Below are positions 46,138 through 62,212 of a DNA stretch of 64,000 nt, one piece after another. This stretch comes from Odobenus rosmarus divergens (taxonomy: Eukaryota; Chordata; Mammalia; Carnivora; Odobenidae). Within the stretch, counting starts at the first letter, position 1. Every line of letters begins with the position of its first letter. Made by a program: the position numbers and the translations under genes. The stretch covers positions 4,327,467 through 4,391,466 of the forward strand of contig NW_004450276.1 of assembly GCF_000321225.1 (NCBI RefSeq). The letters run 5' to 3'. Below the pieces are notes generated by a model. That model had not been told where the DNA came from, made no database searches, and was given only the letters and a program-made list of their open reading frames with translations.

Positions 46138-47945
46138 CTTCACTCACTTCAATATCTTGGACAGTCTTTCCTAGCTAGTCATTATTGTACTATAACCCCC
46201 TTGAGAGCACAGGCAAGAATGGTTTGCCTTTCCATAGCATTTATCTTATTTATTTTATTAATCTTTACAAAAATGAAAAGAGGTTGTACATAGTTAAAAA
46301 AATTATAAAAAATAAAACATACACCCTTTCTTAAACAATTGGAATTTGGAAAATCACATTCCCATTTCCTATTCTGTTAATAACCAGCTATGACCTAGAG
46401 CCCATATTCTTTTTATTATTTTTGGTTACTATTGAATAATGATGCTTGTTTGCTTGATTACAGTAGATATAGACCTAAAATTTGGGACCATGGATGATGT
46501 AACAAGGTATCTACCTATTCATAGATTTCATTCCAAAAACATTAGGGGTTTGAAATCAGATTTCTTACAATCTTGATGCTGCCTTTCCTAGTATACCATC
46601 ATATTTCAGAAGTTGCATTTCCTCTGACTTGTGTTTCTCTTTTGTATTTTGAATTTATTGCATTATTTCTCTTCATGTATTTTGAATTTATTGTTACTTT
46701 AGATACAAACTAGGGGAGGATGTGATTCTCTTTGTTTCTCTTGCAACTTTGGTTATTTTCTTTTAAGCAGCTCATGGGAGGGACAGGGTAGTCATCGATT
46801 TCAGACAACACAATTAAAAAAAAAAAAGTCATTTAGTCCTTCTATATGGCAGCGGGGGGAAATCACAGAGAATGTATACCCTACCTGCGAGTCAGCCTAT
46901 TCTATCCATTTTCTTAGTTGAATACCTCACTATCTCCTTCAGCAAATTTTAGAGGAAGTCAGTATAGAGGAACTTTATTGTTTATTAAGTAAAAACACTT
47001 TCTAATCTATTTTACCATTTAAGTATTTAAACTTAATGTACCTTAGTGTAACATCCACTGTTTCTGTGGAAGAATGCATAGTTAATAAATCACCATTGCC
47101 AGTTGGGTATAGGTTTAAATGGACCCTTAATGCATTTTTATACTTTCTTTTAAGACTATTTCTCTTATTTAAACTGTAATGATTCTTAGTTCATGGTAAT
47201 CATCCTGAAAGTATTGAAAGATGAAGTTTGCTGAGCTTGTAGAACTTACGGAAAAAAATAATTCAAGAGAATAGAGAAACCCAAAAAGAACTGAGCAGTG
47301 AAACATTTGCCATTGATATGAAGTTTTTTGCCTTTATGGCTATTGCTCTGTGTGTGAGAATGTCGGACATGTGTTTATATAATATATATGCATCCAAAAA
47401 ACTTTATAGTTGTACCAGTAGAATTACATAGAATTACATATGTATTCACATACATATGAAATATATACCTATATATTATATATTTATATATTTATATTCA
47501 AATAACATTTATTTAATAAATTTATGATGCAAGGTTGAGAAAACCCAGATGACATAAAATGCTGATTATAAGCTCTCAAGAAATCATTCTAAAGAAGATG
47601 TAGACACATATGATTTTACATTATTGTGTTGGCCATATTTTAAATACATGAAATATAAAATTGTATCTACATGCCTTTATTTAAGATCTAATTTATTTGC
47701 ATCGGTGGATGTATTTTAATTTTTTTAGTTATATCACATATAAAAGCTCCTGATGTTTTAATTTCTTTTTGCTTTCCACAGTGTAAGAAAATGACAAATT
47801 GAACCATTTTTCCTTTATAATGCTCCAATAACAAATGCTCCAATAACAAATGTTCCAATAACAAATTTATTTATAAATAAATAAATAAAAGTCACAAAGG
47901 TAAAAGGGTCTACCTAGAAGAAACAATTTTAGAAGCAGAACTTTG
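46138..47945. other. Unassigned AT-rich intron sequence
   Basis: Includes an AT-rich tract with TATATA runs near 47380-47500 and a 15-base triple repeat listed separately. No gene or named element was recognised. Confidence 0.45.
47821..47865. repeat. Three tandem 15-bp units
   Basis: The units tgctccaataacaaa, tgctccaataacaaa and tgttccaataacaaa follow each other without gaps; the third differs at one base. An AT-rich ATTTATAAATAAATAAATAAA tail follows. Confidence 0.95.
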
Positions 47946-48175
47946 GGGCGCCTGGGTGGCTCAGTCGGTTAAGCATCCAACTCTTGATTTCAGCTCAGGT
48001 CATGATCTCAGGGTCCTGGGATGGAGCCTCACATTAGACTCCACGCTTAGTGGAGCATCTGCTTGAAGATTCTCTCTCTCTCCCTTTGCCCCTCCCCCTA
48101 CTTATGTGCTCACTCTCTCTCTTCTCTCTCTCTCTTTGAAATAAATAAGTAAATCTTTAAAAAAGGAAAAAAGAG

Positions 48176-48440
48176 GGGCGCCTGGGTGGCTCAGTTGGTT
48201 AAGCGACTGCCTTCGGCTCAGGTCATGATCCTGGAGTCCCGGGATCGAGTCCCNNNNNNNNNNNNNNNNNNNNNNNNNNNNNNNNNNNNNNNNNNNNNNN
48301 NNNGTCCCGGGATCGAGTCCCGCATCGGGCTCCCTGCTTGGCGGGGGGTCTGCTTCTCCCTCTGACTCTCCTCCCTCTCATGCTCTCTGCCTCTCATTCT
48401 CTCTCTCTCAAATAAATAAATAAAATCTTTAAAAAAAAAT
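48176..48440 (+). mobile_element. Younger carnivore SINE containing an assembly gap
   Basis: Head 'gggcgcctgggtggctcagt' at 48176, tail AAATAAATAAATAAAATC. The copy contains 50 Ns at 48254-48303. Without the Ns and the repeated 18 bases beside them, its length (about 197) matches other copies. Confidence 0.95.
48254..48303. other. Assembly gap of 50 N
   Basis: The bases before (48236-48253) and after (48304-48321) the gap are the same 18-mer, 'gtcccgggatcgagtccc', which occurs once in a normal SINE. The gap is probably two contig ends that overlap, not missing sequence. Confidence 0.95.
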
Positions 48441-48457
48441 AAAAAAGGAAAAAAGAG

Positions 48458-51340
48458 ACAGAAACTTGTTCTAATGCCGGCCCCGCCCCTAGCTCTTATG
48501 TTTTCATGGTGAATGTATTTGATCTTTATGGTGCACTTTCTCCTTGAAGCCCTCCTTACCTCCCATCCCTGAGAGGTCATTGGGAGGTTGTTCTCGGCTG
48601 TATCAAGCCACATCCTGTCTCCCTGTTCACGACTGACCATAGAGCTCTTTTGTCCCTCCTTGATGTGAAAGGCCTGTGCATTCCTTATGTCTTTCCAAGC
48701 CCAAGGAGTTTCTTTTCCCCTTGTGTAGACAAGCTCCATCGTCTCTCTGTAGGCCCAGATAAAGTGCCCACCGTCGTTTTACTGTCTTGAGCCCAGTTGC
48801 ACAGCCTTCTTCAGACAGACATCTGCCTCATTCTTATTTTATATGAAGCTCCAACTCTAGTTGTTAAGTCAGTCGGGGGCTATCTTTAAATCAGAGGTCA
48901 CAGTGATTGTGTGTGTGTGTGTGCACATGAGTGTGTGTGTGTTTGTAAAATGGATATGTTGCCAGCATTTAGATATCAGAGGGTTTTAAATAAAAATACA
49001 GATTTGCATTGCCCCCTGAGAAATCAGAAGGCTTCGACCACGTGCTCTGCATGTCTACATAGCAACAGCTGGCTGGGAAGTGTACTCAGGGTTTCCTCCA
49101 GTTTCCTCCAGTTTCTCCCACAGCTGTTTCTTCCTTCTTACCCCAGGCTAGCACTAGTTATGTCAAGATTCAGTTTGAAACTCCTCTTTTAATAGAGGGG
49201 CTGTCGTTACTTATCAGCTGTATGTTGTTGTTTTCTGCTTCCAGATTCTCTATAGGCTGTGATTATGGAGATGGGGTATAGAGGGACATTAAGAACATAT
49301 ATCTTTGGCTTATGGCTTTCCTTTGCTTTCATACCATCAAGTGCTCAATACCTGGCATATGAAAGGAGTTTCATAACTGTAAGCTAGGATTAAAATAATT
49401 GTGCAAAATGTTAACAATATTCAGGAAAGCAAATGGATTTTTATATTGTCAAATTTAATTGAAAGCCTTTCTGTTCGAATGTAGTTTTCAGACAACTAAG
49501 CAGTAATACTGAGGACTTTATGTGTTGTTTTGATAGTAATAAAGAAAAGCATGACTCCTTATAATTGGATGCCCTACTGAGTAACACAGAAGCCAGATCT
49601 GACATTTAAAGACGATGAGGTAGGAAGTTAAAGGTTGAATGCAGGTGAGAAGAGGTAAAATAGTAAGCTCTGGGTTTTCTTAAATGTATATATATTAACC
49701 TACTTGACACCATGTTGCTGATTAGTGAGTGAACAAAAATGAGGTTTAGAGTAATTCCTCTCCAGTGATAGGCATGTGATTCATACTTTGGAACACACAC
49801 TACACAATCAAGCCCTTGCTGAGATGCTGTGCCGCCTATTAGATAAATAGCTGGGTCCATAATGGAAACAAATGAATGTTTTGGTGAGGTTTGCAGTGCA
49901 GAAGAGAGAGGAAAATAAAGTCCCATTACTTCTGCCTCAAGCAGCATGCTATTACCTCCCTGTTTTAGAGACAGACGTAAAACTTCACGTTTTATGGTCG
50001 TGTTGGGCCCCTGTGTCCCGGAGAATGCCACCGCAGCGTGCAAGAGAGCAGCTTTTGTCTCTGAACCGTCCCCCGAAGACTAGTGTGCTCTGCCTCACCT
50101 TGGCCCGTCCCTAATATTTTTTCCTGCCTTAATTTCGTCTGCTCATTGCAGCTCCTTTCTGTTTCCATACTTCATTTGCTTCACTATATCACTTCTAGAA
50201 AAATTTATGCTTACTTAAAAAATAAACTTCTCTGTGTCCTGTAAAATGGAACAAAAATTAAAACACCTAAACAAAGAATTTATAAATGCTTGTGTAAGCT
50301 GAAATGGAAGCATATTTTAGCTGGTGTTAAGAATGTTCCTTTTCTATAACTATCCTGTGGAATGAATGTAATTGTAAAACTCATTCTCAGAAATTTATGA
50401 TTCAATACAAATCATACAGAGACCAAGTGAAAATTTAGCTTTGCTTCAATCATAAAAAGGCAAATATTATAGGCACTTGAAAATAATGAAGCTACATTAC
50501 TTTTTTTCTTAAAAAAAAAAAAGCTTCTATAGTTTAGAGTTGATACTATTTCAGAATGGCTTCCTGAAAACCCCAGTTACTAACTTAGGAAATATTTTGA
50601 GAATGACTGGAAATTTGTAGAAGAGATAAAAATATGGCTTCCCATAAAGCAAAATTTTTAGTGTTTTCATGCTTGGACATCCTCATTGGCCATAGCTTCT
50701 CTGACTTGAATACTTCATATCCTTGTACATAGAGAGTCTTCTATAGAATAGATGACTGTAACAATATGACAACCCTTTCTTATGCTAATTTTGTGTGATA
50801 TTGGCTATAATTCTAGATGGTTTATTTATACACAGACACACACCCCCCCACACACAATTGCTTTGATGCTATTGGTCAAAGTAATTCACATTAAATGCGA
50901 CTTTTAACAGTCCTCCTGCTTCATCATAATGGTCTCTAATTAAATACTCTCCTGGAATTCTGCAGACTGGTCTGACTTGCTCACAGAGAGCTGACATAGC
51001 CCAATTCCTTACCTGCAGTAAGTGAGAGGATGAACGATCTTTTCAGAGAACAGCCCCATGCCTTTGATGTCTGGAAATAAAAAGATTACAATCCAAGAAA
51101 GCAAGGTAAAAGGGATCTATGGCAATCTCAGGTGGAAAGAGGCAGACTGTTTCTGAAAGAAATCTATGAGAAAGCCTGGACTTGTTCATCTTTTCCTCAT
51201 TAATCTTTTACAATATGAAGCACTTAATTCAGTTGCCACAAGTAGTGTTTTCCAAACCTGATATGCAATTGTTTCATAAACGGCTTGGGTGCCTTCTTGG
51301 AAAATGTAGGGAACTAAGAGCTTCTTGTACATTTTCATTT
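48458..51340. other. Unassigned intron sequence
   Basis: Contains a (GT)n tract at 48907-48947 and a CA/C-rich tract near 50832-50858. The open frames (48911-49192, 49606-50043, 49872-50114) show no protein resemblance. No gene was found. Confidence 0.45.
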
Positions 51341-51552
51341 TATTTTTTTTATTTTTTTTAAGATTTTTTTTTATTTTATTTGAGAGAGAGAGAGAATGAG
51401 AGAGAGAAAGCACATGAGATGGGGGAGGGTCAGAGGGAGAAGCAGACTCCCCGCCGAGCAGGGAGCCCGATGCGGGACTCGATCCCGGGACTCCAGGATC
51501 ATGACCTGAGCCGAAGGCAGTCGCTTAACCAACTGAGCCACCCAGGCGCCCC
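51341..51552 (-). mobile_element. Carnivore SINE (minus strand)
   Basis: The SINE head is at 51552 (gggcgcctgggtggctcagt on the - strand), with a (GA)n tract near 51384-51410 and a long T-rich tail to the left. The T-rich insertion site makes the duplication unreadable by eye. Confidence 0.95.
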
Positions 51553-51881
51553 TTAATGTTTAATAAAATATATAATAAAAGACCCCAGTTTTAGAAAATC
51601 GTGCTTGTATCCATGAACTCTATAAAATTTTAAAAGAAAAGCATTATGAGGCCAGTGGTATTGCCATAGAATCATCCCTTCCGAAACCTTCCGCTCCTCA
51701 TCTTGTCCATCTCTGGACATTTCCATACTCTTTTCCAGTGCTGCCCACGTGGCCCTTCGCACGGGCAGGCAGCGCCTTTCTCATGGCCTGCAGTGGGAAA
51801 GCAGCCCCGCGGGTGTACAACACAGTGGCCCTGGTGAGGAGCTCAACGCCATTCTTCCTGCTGCTCAGACCAAGGCCACGG

Positions 51882-51889
51882 TGACGTCA
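51882..51889. promoter_or_regulatory. Perfect CRE palindrome (TGACGTCA)
   Basis: An isolated consensus CREB/ATF site, within the only small CpG-containing stretch of this intron (51740-51890). No promoter elements or exon were recognised beside it, so function is only a possibility. Confidence 0.35.
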
Positions 51890-52039
51890 CTGGCTTCCTC
51901 TTTCTCCCACCTTTCCCCAAATCCATGGCATGGCTTCATGGCAGTGCCTTTACAATTCATCTGGAACCCATCTTTCCATCACTTCCACTCCTACATGAAT
52001 CACTCTAGTGTAGCGCAAGCCACCCATCTCTTTTGCAGA

Positions 52040-52690
52040 CAACTGTGATACCTTCCTAATTAGCTTCTCCGTCTTCCCTTGCCCTCTACAGTCTTGATCA
52101 CACAGCAGCCAGGGCGATCTTTTTCAGATGTAAGAGAACATACTTCCTCTGTTCAAAACTCTCTAAACCTTCACTGTACAACATGAAATCAACTTCAGTC
52201 ATTGCCATGGCTTGCGGGGAGTGAATGCTCCCTCTGATCTGCCTCCACCACCTCTCATCTCCTTTGACAATCTTATTTACTCCTCCTTATCCAGTGATAA
52301 CCTTTTAATTCTGAAAGACACCAAAAACAATTAAGTCAAAGCCTTTGCCTGTACTGGTCCTTCTACTCAGAGTTTTGGTCGAATATCCCCATGGCAAGCT
52401 CATGACTACAGAAAAGTCCTTTCATCACAGAAACTTTCTGTGACTCCTTCTCTTAAGGAGGCCCCCAACCCCTTCTCTCTCTTTACCACACTTTAGTTTC
52501 CTCCTTAGCACTTACCACTTCCCAGCATACTTTATTTTTTGCATTCATTTGTTTTTGTGTCAATCTCTGCCCTCTAGAATATAAGCTCAGTGAGAGAGCA
52601 GGGTCTTTGTTCCATTCTCTTCTATAATCCCTACAATAATCCACAGAAAATATTTAGTTAATGTCTAGTAAATGAGTGAATGAATTCTAT
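52040..52690 (+). mobile_element. L2 3' portion, sense
   Basis: Landmarks in L2 order: 'acacagcagccagggcgatc' near 52099, ctctctaaaccttcactgtac near 52160, atctgcctccaccacctctc near 52240, ccctctagaatataagctcagtgagagagcaggg near 52570, and a terminal aatgagtgaatgaatt at 52670-52685. This is a long but diverged copy; its 5' limit is uncertain. Confidence 0.75.
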
Positions 52691-54490
52691 CTTATCAAAG
52701 AGCATCTAGAGTGTATATGCCTTTTAGGGAAAATAATTTTTATATAGTAAATAATATTCTCAGAAATTTATTTTCTACTTTATATTTCCACATTATACTA
52801 AGATGCATAATAGAGATATTTATGGTAGTAGTGGCTTGTCAGACATTCCTCAGAAGTCACTGTCCTATGAATGCATATAACTAGAAAACTGGCAGCAAGT
52901 TAAAATGTTTCTCTTAGAAGCAGATGATGATTTCTACCTACCTCAGTTCTCTTTATAAATAGAGTATTTCACAGCTTACTTGTTGAAGCTTGGAAAAGTC
53001 AAAATCTTTCTATAGAGTGAAACCATCAAACTGAGGCTTGAAAGGGTCCTTACAGGTCATCAACAACTATCTTCCTAAAGGGCTGGCCAATTTATGATGG
53101 GATTGTTTTCAGTGACAGAAAACTGTCTACATTGTTGGGCTATTCATTTTGATTTTGGATGGATTTTCCTTAGGTTAAATGAGTCTGAATCTAGGTAACT
53201 TAGACACACTGGTCTTCATTTTTTGGAATCCAGAGGACAAAGCATAAACTAGGAAATAAAGAGATATAGAAGAGTGAAAGCAGGATGCAGAAAATGAAAC
53301 TTTTCTACTGGAACATTCCCACCTTTCAAGTTTAATTGTACCTAGAAGTAAAGAAGATATTTATCTGATTCCCTGAAACCTAGGAGGAAGAATCCTTCTT
53401 CATTTTATGTAGAAATACCCAGAGTTTGTATTTGCTATTGGATCTCTAATAGAAAATGTATTGGTTAGTATTGCTGTGTAACAAATCACCCCAAAATGTA
53501 GTTCCTTAAAACAACTCCATTTTGTATTTCTCACAAGATACCTATGGATCAACTTGGTAGTTCTATTGATCTGGTTTGGACTCTGCTGATCTCAACAGGG
53601 CTCAGTCATGTGCCAGCTGTTAGCTGGTCGATTGGCTAAGGGCCAGCTGGTCAAAGATGACCTCTGCTGGAAAGGAAACGTTCCTCCATGTGCCTCTCTT
53701 ATATCTTCAGCAGACCAATAGCATGCATCATCATAGAACTGGCAGGAGTCCCAGAAAGGAGGTGGAATGTGCAAGTACATTTTCAATCCTCTCTTTTGCT
53801 TCATGTTTGCTGTCATCATCCTTTGCCATATTACTGAGCCAGAGTCCAAGTGGGAGGGGACCAAAAGTGACAAGGCAAAGGGTATGGATACAAGGAGGCC
53901 ATTAGTACAATCAGTCCATCACAGGCCAAAAGCACAGGAGGAGAGGGTTGGACTTACAGACAAAATACAAAGGAAGGGAGTAAAAGGAAGGAAAGAGATG
54001 GAGAAAATGAAATCAAAATGAAAGATAGCTAGGTGAGGAAAGAGGTAAGGAAGGAAGATTGAGGAGGTGGAATAGAAAATGTGTGAAGAAGGGAAAGTGA
54101 TGGTACTAGATCTGTAGGAATCCAAACATGTGACCCAATAAACCAGCTCTTGTATAAAAATATAATATTCATGGTAGTATAATAGTAATTTCCAACTGAT
54201 AGCAATACAGACTCAAGTTCTGCTATGAGTATGGGAAAAGGAGAAATACAATCACCACAGAATTATCTGGTAAAATATATCTCACCTTGCAGAGGAAAAT
54301 TGCAGTCACAGATGTTGGAGAATGAAAGCAAGTGACAAATACAAGTTGGCAAAGCTTTCATACTTACTCCTGATCAGGCATGTATGAATAATGTTATTTA
54401 GCAATTGTGGATATATAAAATATAACTGGAATTGGAAATATTATCTATGTTTTTTCTAATTTTTTTGTCTTTTCTTCTTTAATTATAAGT
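52691..54490. other. Intron sequence with an unnamed ancient repeat
   Basis: The stretch 53460-53830 begins 'ttgctgtgtaacaaatcacc', followed by ccaaaatgtagttccttaaaacaac, a motif I know from an ancient interspersed repeat but cannot name with confidence. Purine-rich text follows at 53940-54090. The open frames here are incidental. Confidence 0.4.
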
Positions 54491-54494
54491 CAGT

Positions 54495-54684
54495 CTTTTT
54501 TTTAAGATTTTTATTTATTTATTTGAGAGAGAGAGCACAAGCCAAGGGGGGAGGGGCAGAGGAAGAAGGGAAAGCAGACTCCCCGCTGAGCACAGAGCCT
54601 GATGGGGGGCCAGATCCCAGGACTCCGAGGTCATGACCCCAGCCAGAGGCAGTCACTTAACCAACTAAGCCACCCAGGCGCCCC
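54495..54684 (-). mobile_element. Carnivore SINE (minus strand)
   Basis: Head at 54684 (ggcgcctgggtggcttag on the - strand) and A-tail at the left end. A short duplication tataagt occurs at 54484-54490 and 54685-54691. Confidence 0.92.
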
Positions 54685-54926
54685 TATAAGTTTGCCTTAA
54701 ATATAAATTACACTTATATTAACATTTCTTCCTCAACATTGTGTATAAAACTGAGTAATCATATAATGTTCACTAAGAAAAGGAATTACATATATTCATA
54801 TTGAGTATGGCTTAGTAATCACTAAGTAAATTATGTCAGAATTTCATTTAGTAAATGAACCTTCAGGGACAGAAATGTTGGCTTTGTTTTATTTTTTTCT
54901 GTTGTCCAAATATCAGAATACTTCTT

Positions 54927-55114
54927 TAAAAGAAAAAATATTTTTATTTATTTATTTTACGGAGAGAGAAAGCAGAGGGGAAGAGGGAGAGAGACAAGCA
55001 GACTACACGCTGAGTGTGAGCCGGTCTCAGGGCTCAATTTCACAATCCTGAGATCATGACCTGAGCGGAAATCAAGAGCTGGACACTTAACTGGCTGAGC
55101 CACCCAGGTGCCCC
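54927..55114 (-). mobile_element. Carnivore SINE (minus strand)
   Basis: Head at 55114 (ggcacctgggtggctcag on the - strand). A perfect 15-base target-site duplication 'atcagaatacttctt' lies at 54912-54926 and 55115-55129. The body is somewhat diverged. Confidence 0.96.
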
Positions 55115-55205
55115 ATCAGAATACTTCTTAATGCTGGTTAAGAACTGGCCATACTGATATAAAATTGGTAATACCGTAATATTGTTTAAGAACAGACTAA
55201 TTTAG

Positions 55206-55399
55206 GGACGCCTGGGTGGCTCAGTCGGTTAAGCATCTGCCTTTGGCTCAGGTCATGATCCTAGGGTCTTAGGACTGAGTCCCACATGGGACTCCTTGCT
55301 CAGCAGGGAGCCTGCTTCTCCCTCTGTCCCACTGCTCCGCTTGTGTGCGCGCTCTTTCTCTCTCTGACAAATAAATGAATAAAACCTTAAAAAAAAAAA
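55206..55399 (+). mobile_element. Carnivore SINE
   Basis: Head 'gacgcctgggtggctcagtc' at 55207, tail ACAAATAAATGAATAAAACC and poly-A. A perfect 15-base duplication 'aacagactaatttag' lies at 55191-55205 and 55400-55414. It is in inverted orientation to the SINE 91 bases upstream. Confidence 0.97.
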
Positions 55400-55414
55400 A
55401 ACAGACTAATTTAG

Positions 55415-59912
<4,498 letters not shown>

Positions 59913-59923
59913 CAACACTGTCA

Positions 59924-60105
59924 GGGGACGCCTGGATGGCTCAGTCGGTTAAGCATCTGCCTTCGGCTCAGGTCATGATCCCAGGGTTCTGGGATCGAGC
60001 CCCGCATCAGGCTCCCTGATCAGCTGAGAGCCTGCTTGTGCGCTCTCTCCCTATCTCTCTCTATCAAATAAATAAATAAAATCTTTTTAAAAACCCCCAA
60101 AACAA
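59924..60105 (+). mobile_element. Carnivore SINE
   Basis: Head 'gacgcctggatggctcagtc' near 59928, shortened CT-rich part, tail AAATAAATAAATAAAATC followed by an A-rich extension. The duplication is caacactgtca (59913-59923) and aaacattgtca (about 60107-60117). Confidence 0.94.
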
Positions 60106-60559
60106 AAAACATTGTCACTTTAAAAAGACAGTGATGCTAAGATGTCCACATCCAGAACAAGTGCTCATGAGAATGGGTCCACAGGGGATTTCCACTAGAA
60201 AACACCTCGACACCCTCTCTCTGAAACTCATTCTAAGTATCGTTTGTTTTTTGACTTCTCGGTGTGTCTGTCTGTCCATAGGTCTCTTCTATTTTTCATA
60301 AAATATTTTGTAGAATTTTAGAAACAAAAAGAACACAGAGATCAGCTGTTTCAGTCTCCGCAGGTACAGATGTGAAAGAGGTCTGCATACAATGACTTCG
60401 ATTATTCATTACAGAAATCCAAATGTAAAAACATACTTGTGATGATAAGCATAGTGCATATTAATTCAGAGAAATTTGTAAAATAACAGTGAATACAAAG
60501 CAGAAAATTTAATTGGTCTGTAAATCTACCACAGAGAGATACCAATTAATGTTTCCCTG

Positions 60560-61145
60560 CATCTGCATCCAAACTTGTGTTTATGGTAGATACACATGTA
60601 AACACATGCACATTAAGAAAATTAGCATTGGGCTATAAATAATTTGTCACCTATTTTTCCATTCATATATATAACACACTTTTTTCTACACTGCTAAATA
60701 CCTGTCTAAAATGTGGCCATTAATAGCTGCAACAAATTCCTTTATTTCATAATTTATGTGACCTGTCTGAACACTGGTTTGTCATGTTGGTTGCTTTTCA
60801 TATTAATTATCAGCAAAACAGTGCTGAACATCTCTCTTTGTAAATGTTGACACAACTCTTTAAAAATGATGTGTGGCCATTGACTGTTGATGATTTTTTT
60901 TTATGTACTTTGACAAATTGCTGTCTGTAAAGGTTGTACCAATTTACTTCCCCACCAGCTTTTCATGAGATATCCCATTTCCCCAGATGCTCCCAGACAC
61001 TATTATCATTTCTTAAACCCTGAAAATTTGATCAGTGGAACATGATATTTCATTGTTGCCTTAATATTCTTTTGATTATCAGAAAGTTTTCACATTGTCA
61101 TGTATTGATAGGTCGTGTGTCATTTCCATAATTTCTTGTTAAATA
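60560..61145 (-). mobile_element. Old L1 fragment, antisense
   Basis: The part 60930-61110 ('aggttgtaccaatttacttc', then cccaccagctttt, catttccccagatgctcccagacactattatcatttctt and atatttcattgttgccttaatattc) follows the antisense C-terminal ORF2 region of old L1s in order. The left portion is more diverged; the limit near 60560 is approximate. Confidence 0.65.
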
Positions 61146-61997
61146 GCTTTATTAAGTAATTCTCAGCCTCTGCTTATGTCCCTCCAAATTCTTTTACACA
61201 GTGTGCAGAGATCTTCCCGGCTAAACATACGGTTCTCCCTAGGACCATTCATACTTGTTGGTTTCTTTCTGCTCCAACTTAACACTCCGAATTTCCATCT
61301 GAATCTCTAGGGTGCTGACCTCCATCGGGCCTCACCTTTTCTCTGCCTTCTGAGCTTAAAGAGCATAACATTTCCAGCAAGAAAACCCGGGAAATCCACT
61401 CTTGCCTTCACAGTTCTTTTATTTGGGAATGTAAAGCAACGCCATTTTAGTAACGTGAAAGTTAGTTTTACACATACGCAGAATTCTTGTCCAAGAAACC
61501 AAGCTGGGAAGCTGCCGACCTAACTTGAAATGGTTCTTCTAGAAGTTAACGATAACGGCCATTTCCGAGTCCTTGAGAACACTCCGCTTTATTCTTCCCA
61601 CCGGCCTCTTTCTTCACCTCAATCCCTTTCTCATCAGCATCTGCTGTCTTCAATTTATTGACGTTGTTCCTGCTACAACTTGCCTTTGCTTTGTTGTTAT
61701 TATTCACAGCTCAATAAGAAATGTTAGCATTTAAGATAAAAGTCACAACTAATTTGGAGAGTAAATATATTTTAAAGATATTCAGAAGTTCAGTGAACTC
61801 TTTGAGGACCATTGTATAAGTTTGTCATATGTGGTCTCTTTATAAGCTTTACAGACCAGGCAGCAATTTTTCAAAGAACTTGACCAAAATTACATTTACA
61901 GACTGAAAAAAAAAAAAAGAAACTTAACAAACAAAAAGAAAGATTTGTTTTTCACTCTGCAGAATGTCTGAAGCTTCAATTGCCAGAAAACATAATA
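61146..61997. other. Unassigned intron sequence
   Basis: No gene or repeat was recognised. A poly-A run lies at 61905-61918. Confidence 0.45.
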
Positions 61998-62005
61998 GCA
62001 TAGAC

Positions 62006-62204
62006 CAGTACTGTCTAATGGAACTTTCTGCACTGATAAAATATTCTAAATCTGAACTATTCAGCATTGGTCTCACTGGTGCATGTGGCTACTAGCACTT
62101 GAAATGTGGCTAATGACATTTGGGAATTGAATTTTTAATTTCATTTAATTAATTTTAATTTAGAGAGTTACATGTGACTAGTGGTTACCATATTGGACAG
62201 GGTG
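62006..62204 (+). mobile_element. MER5A (hAT-Charlie) DNA transposon fossil
   Basis: The element opens 'cagtactgtctaatggaact', contains catgtggctactagcacttgaaatgtggctaatg and the AT-rich middle (aatttttaatttcatttaattaattttaattt), and closes with gtgactagtggttaccatattggacag. This is the full MER5A layout, about 199 bases. Flanking octamers gcatagac (61998-62005) and taatagac (62206-62213) are a plausible 8-base hAT duplication with two differences. Confidence 0.85.
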
Positions 62205-62212
62205 ATAATAGA

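Larger units (their letters stand above)
47946..48440 (+). mobile_element. Carnivore SINE pair: older SINE with a younger one in its tail
   Basis: The older SINE runs from 47946 (gggcgcctgggtggctcagt) to its A-rich tail at about 48164. A second SINE (48176-48440) inserted in that tail, giving a perfect 17-base duplication 'aaaaaaggaaaaaagag' at 48159-48175 and 48441-48457. The outer duplication is weak (gcagaacttt near 47936 and gacagaaactt near 48457). The open frame spanning this region on the - strand is a product of the SINE and the N run. Confidence 0.94.

Noticed and set aside
48218..48739. Minus-strand open frame of 173 codons
   Set aside because: Spans the N run and SINE sequence; the frame is an artefact of the gap.
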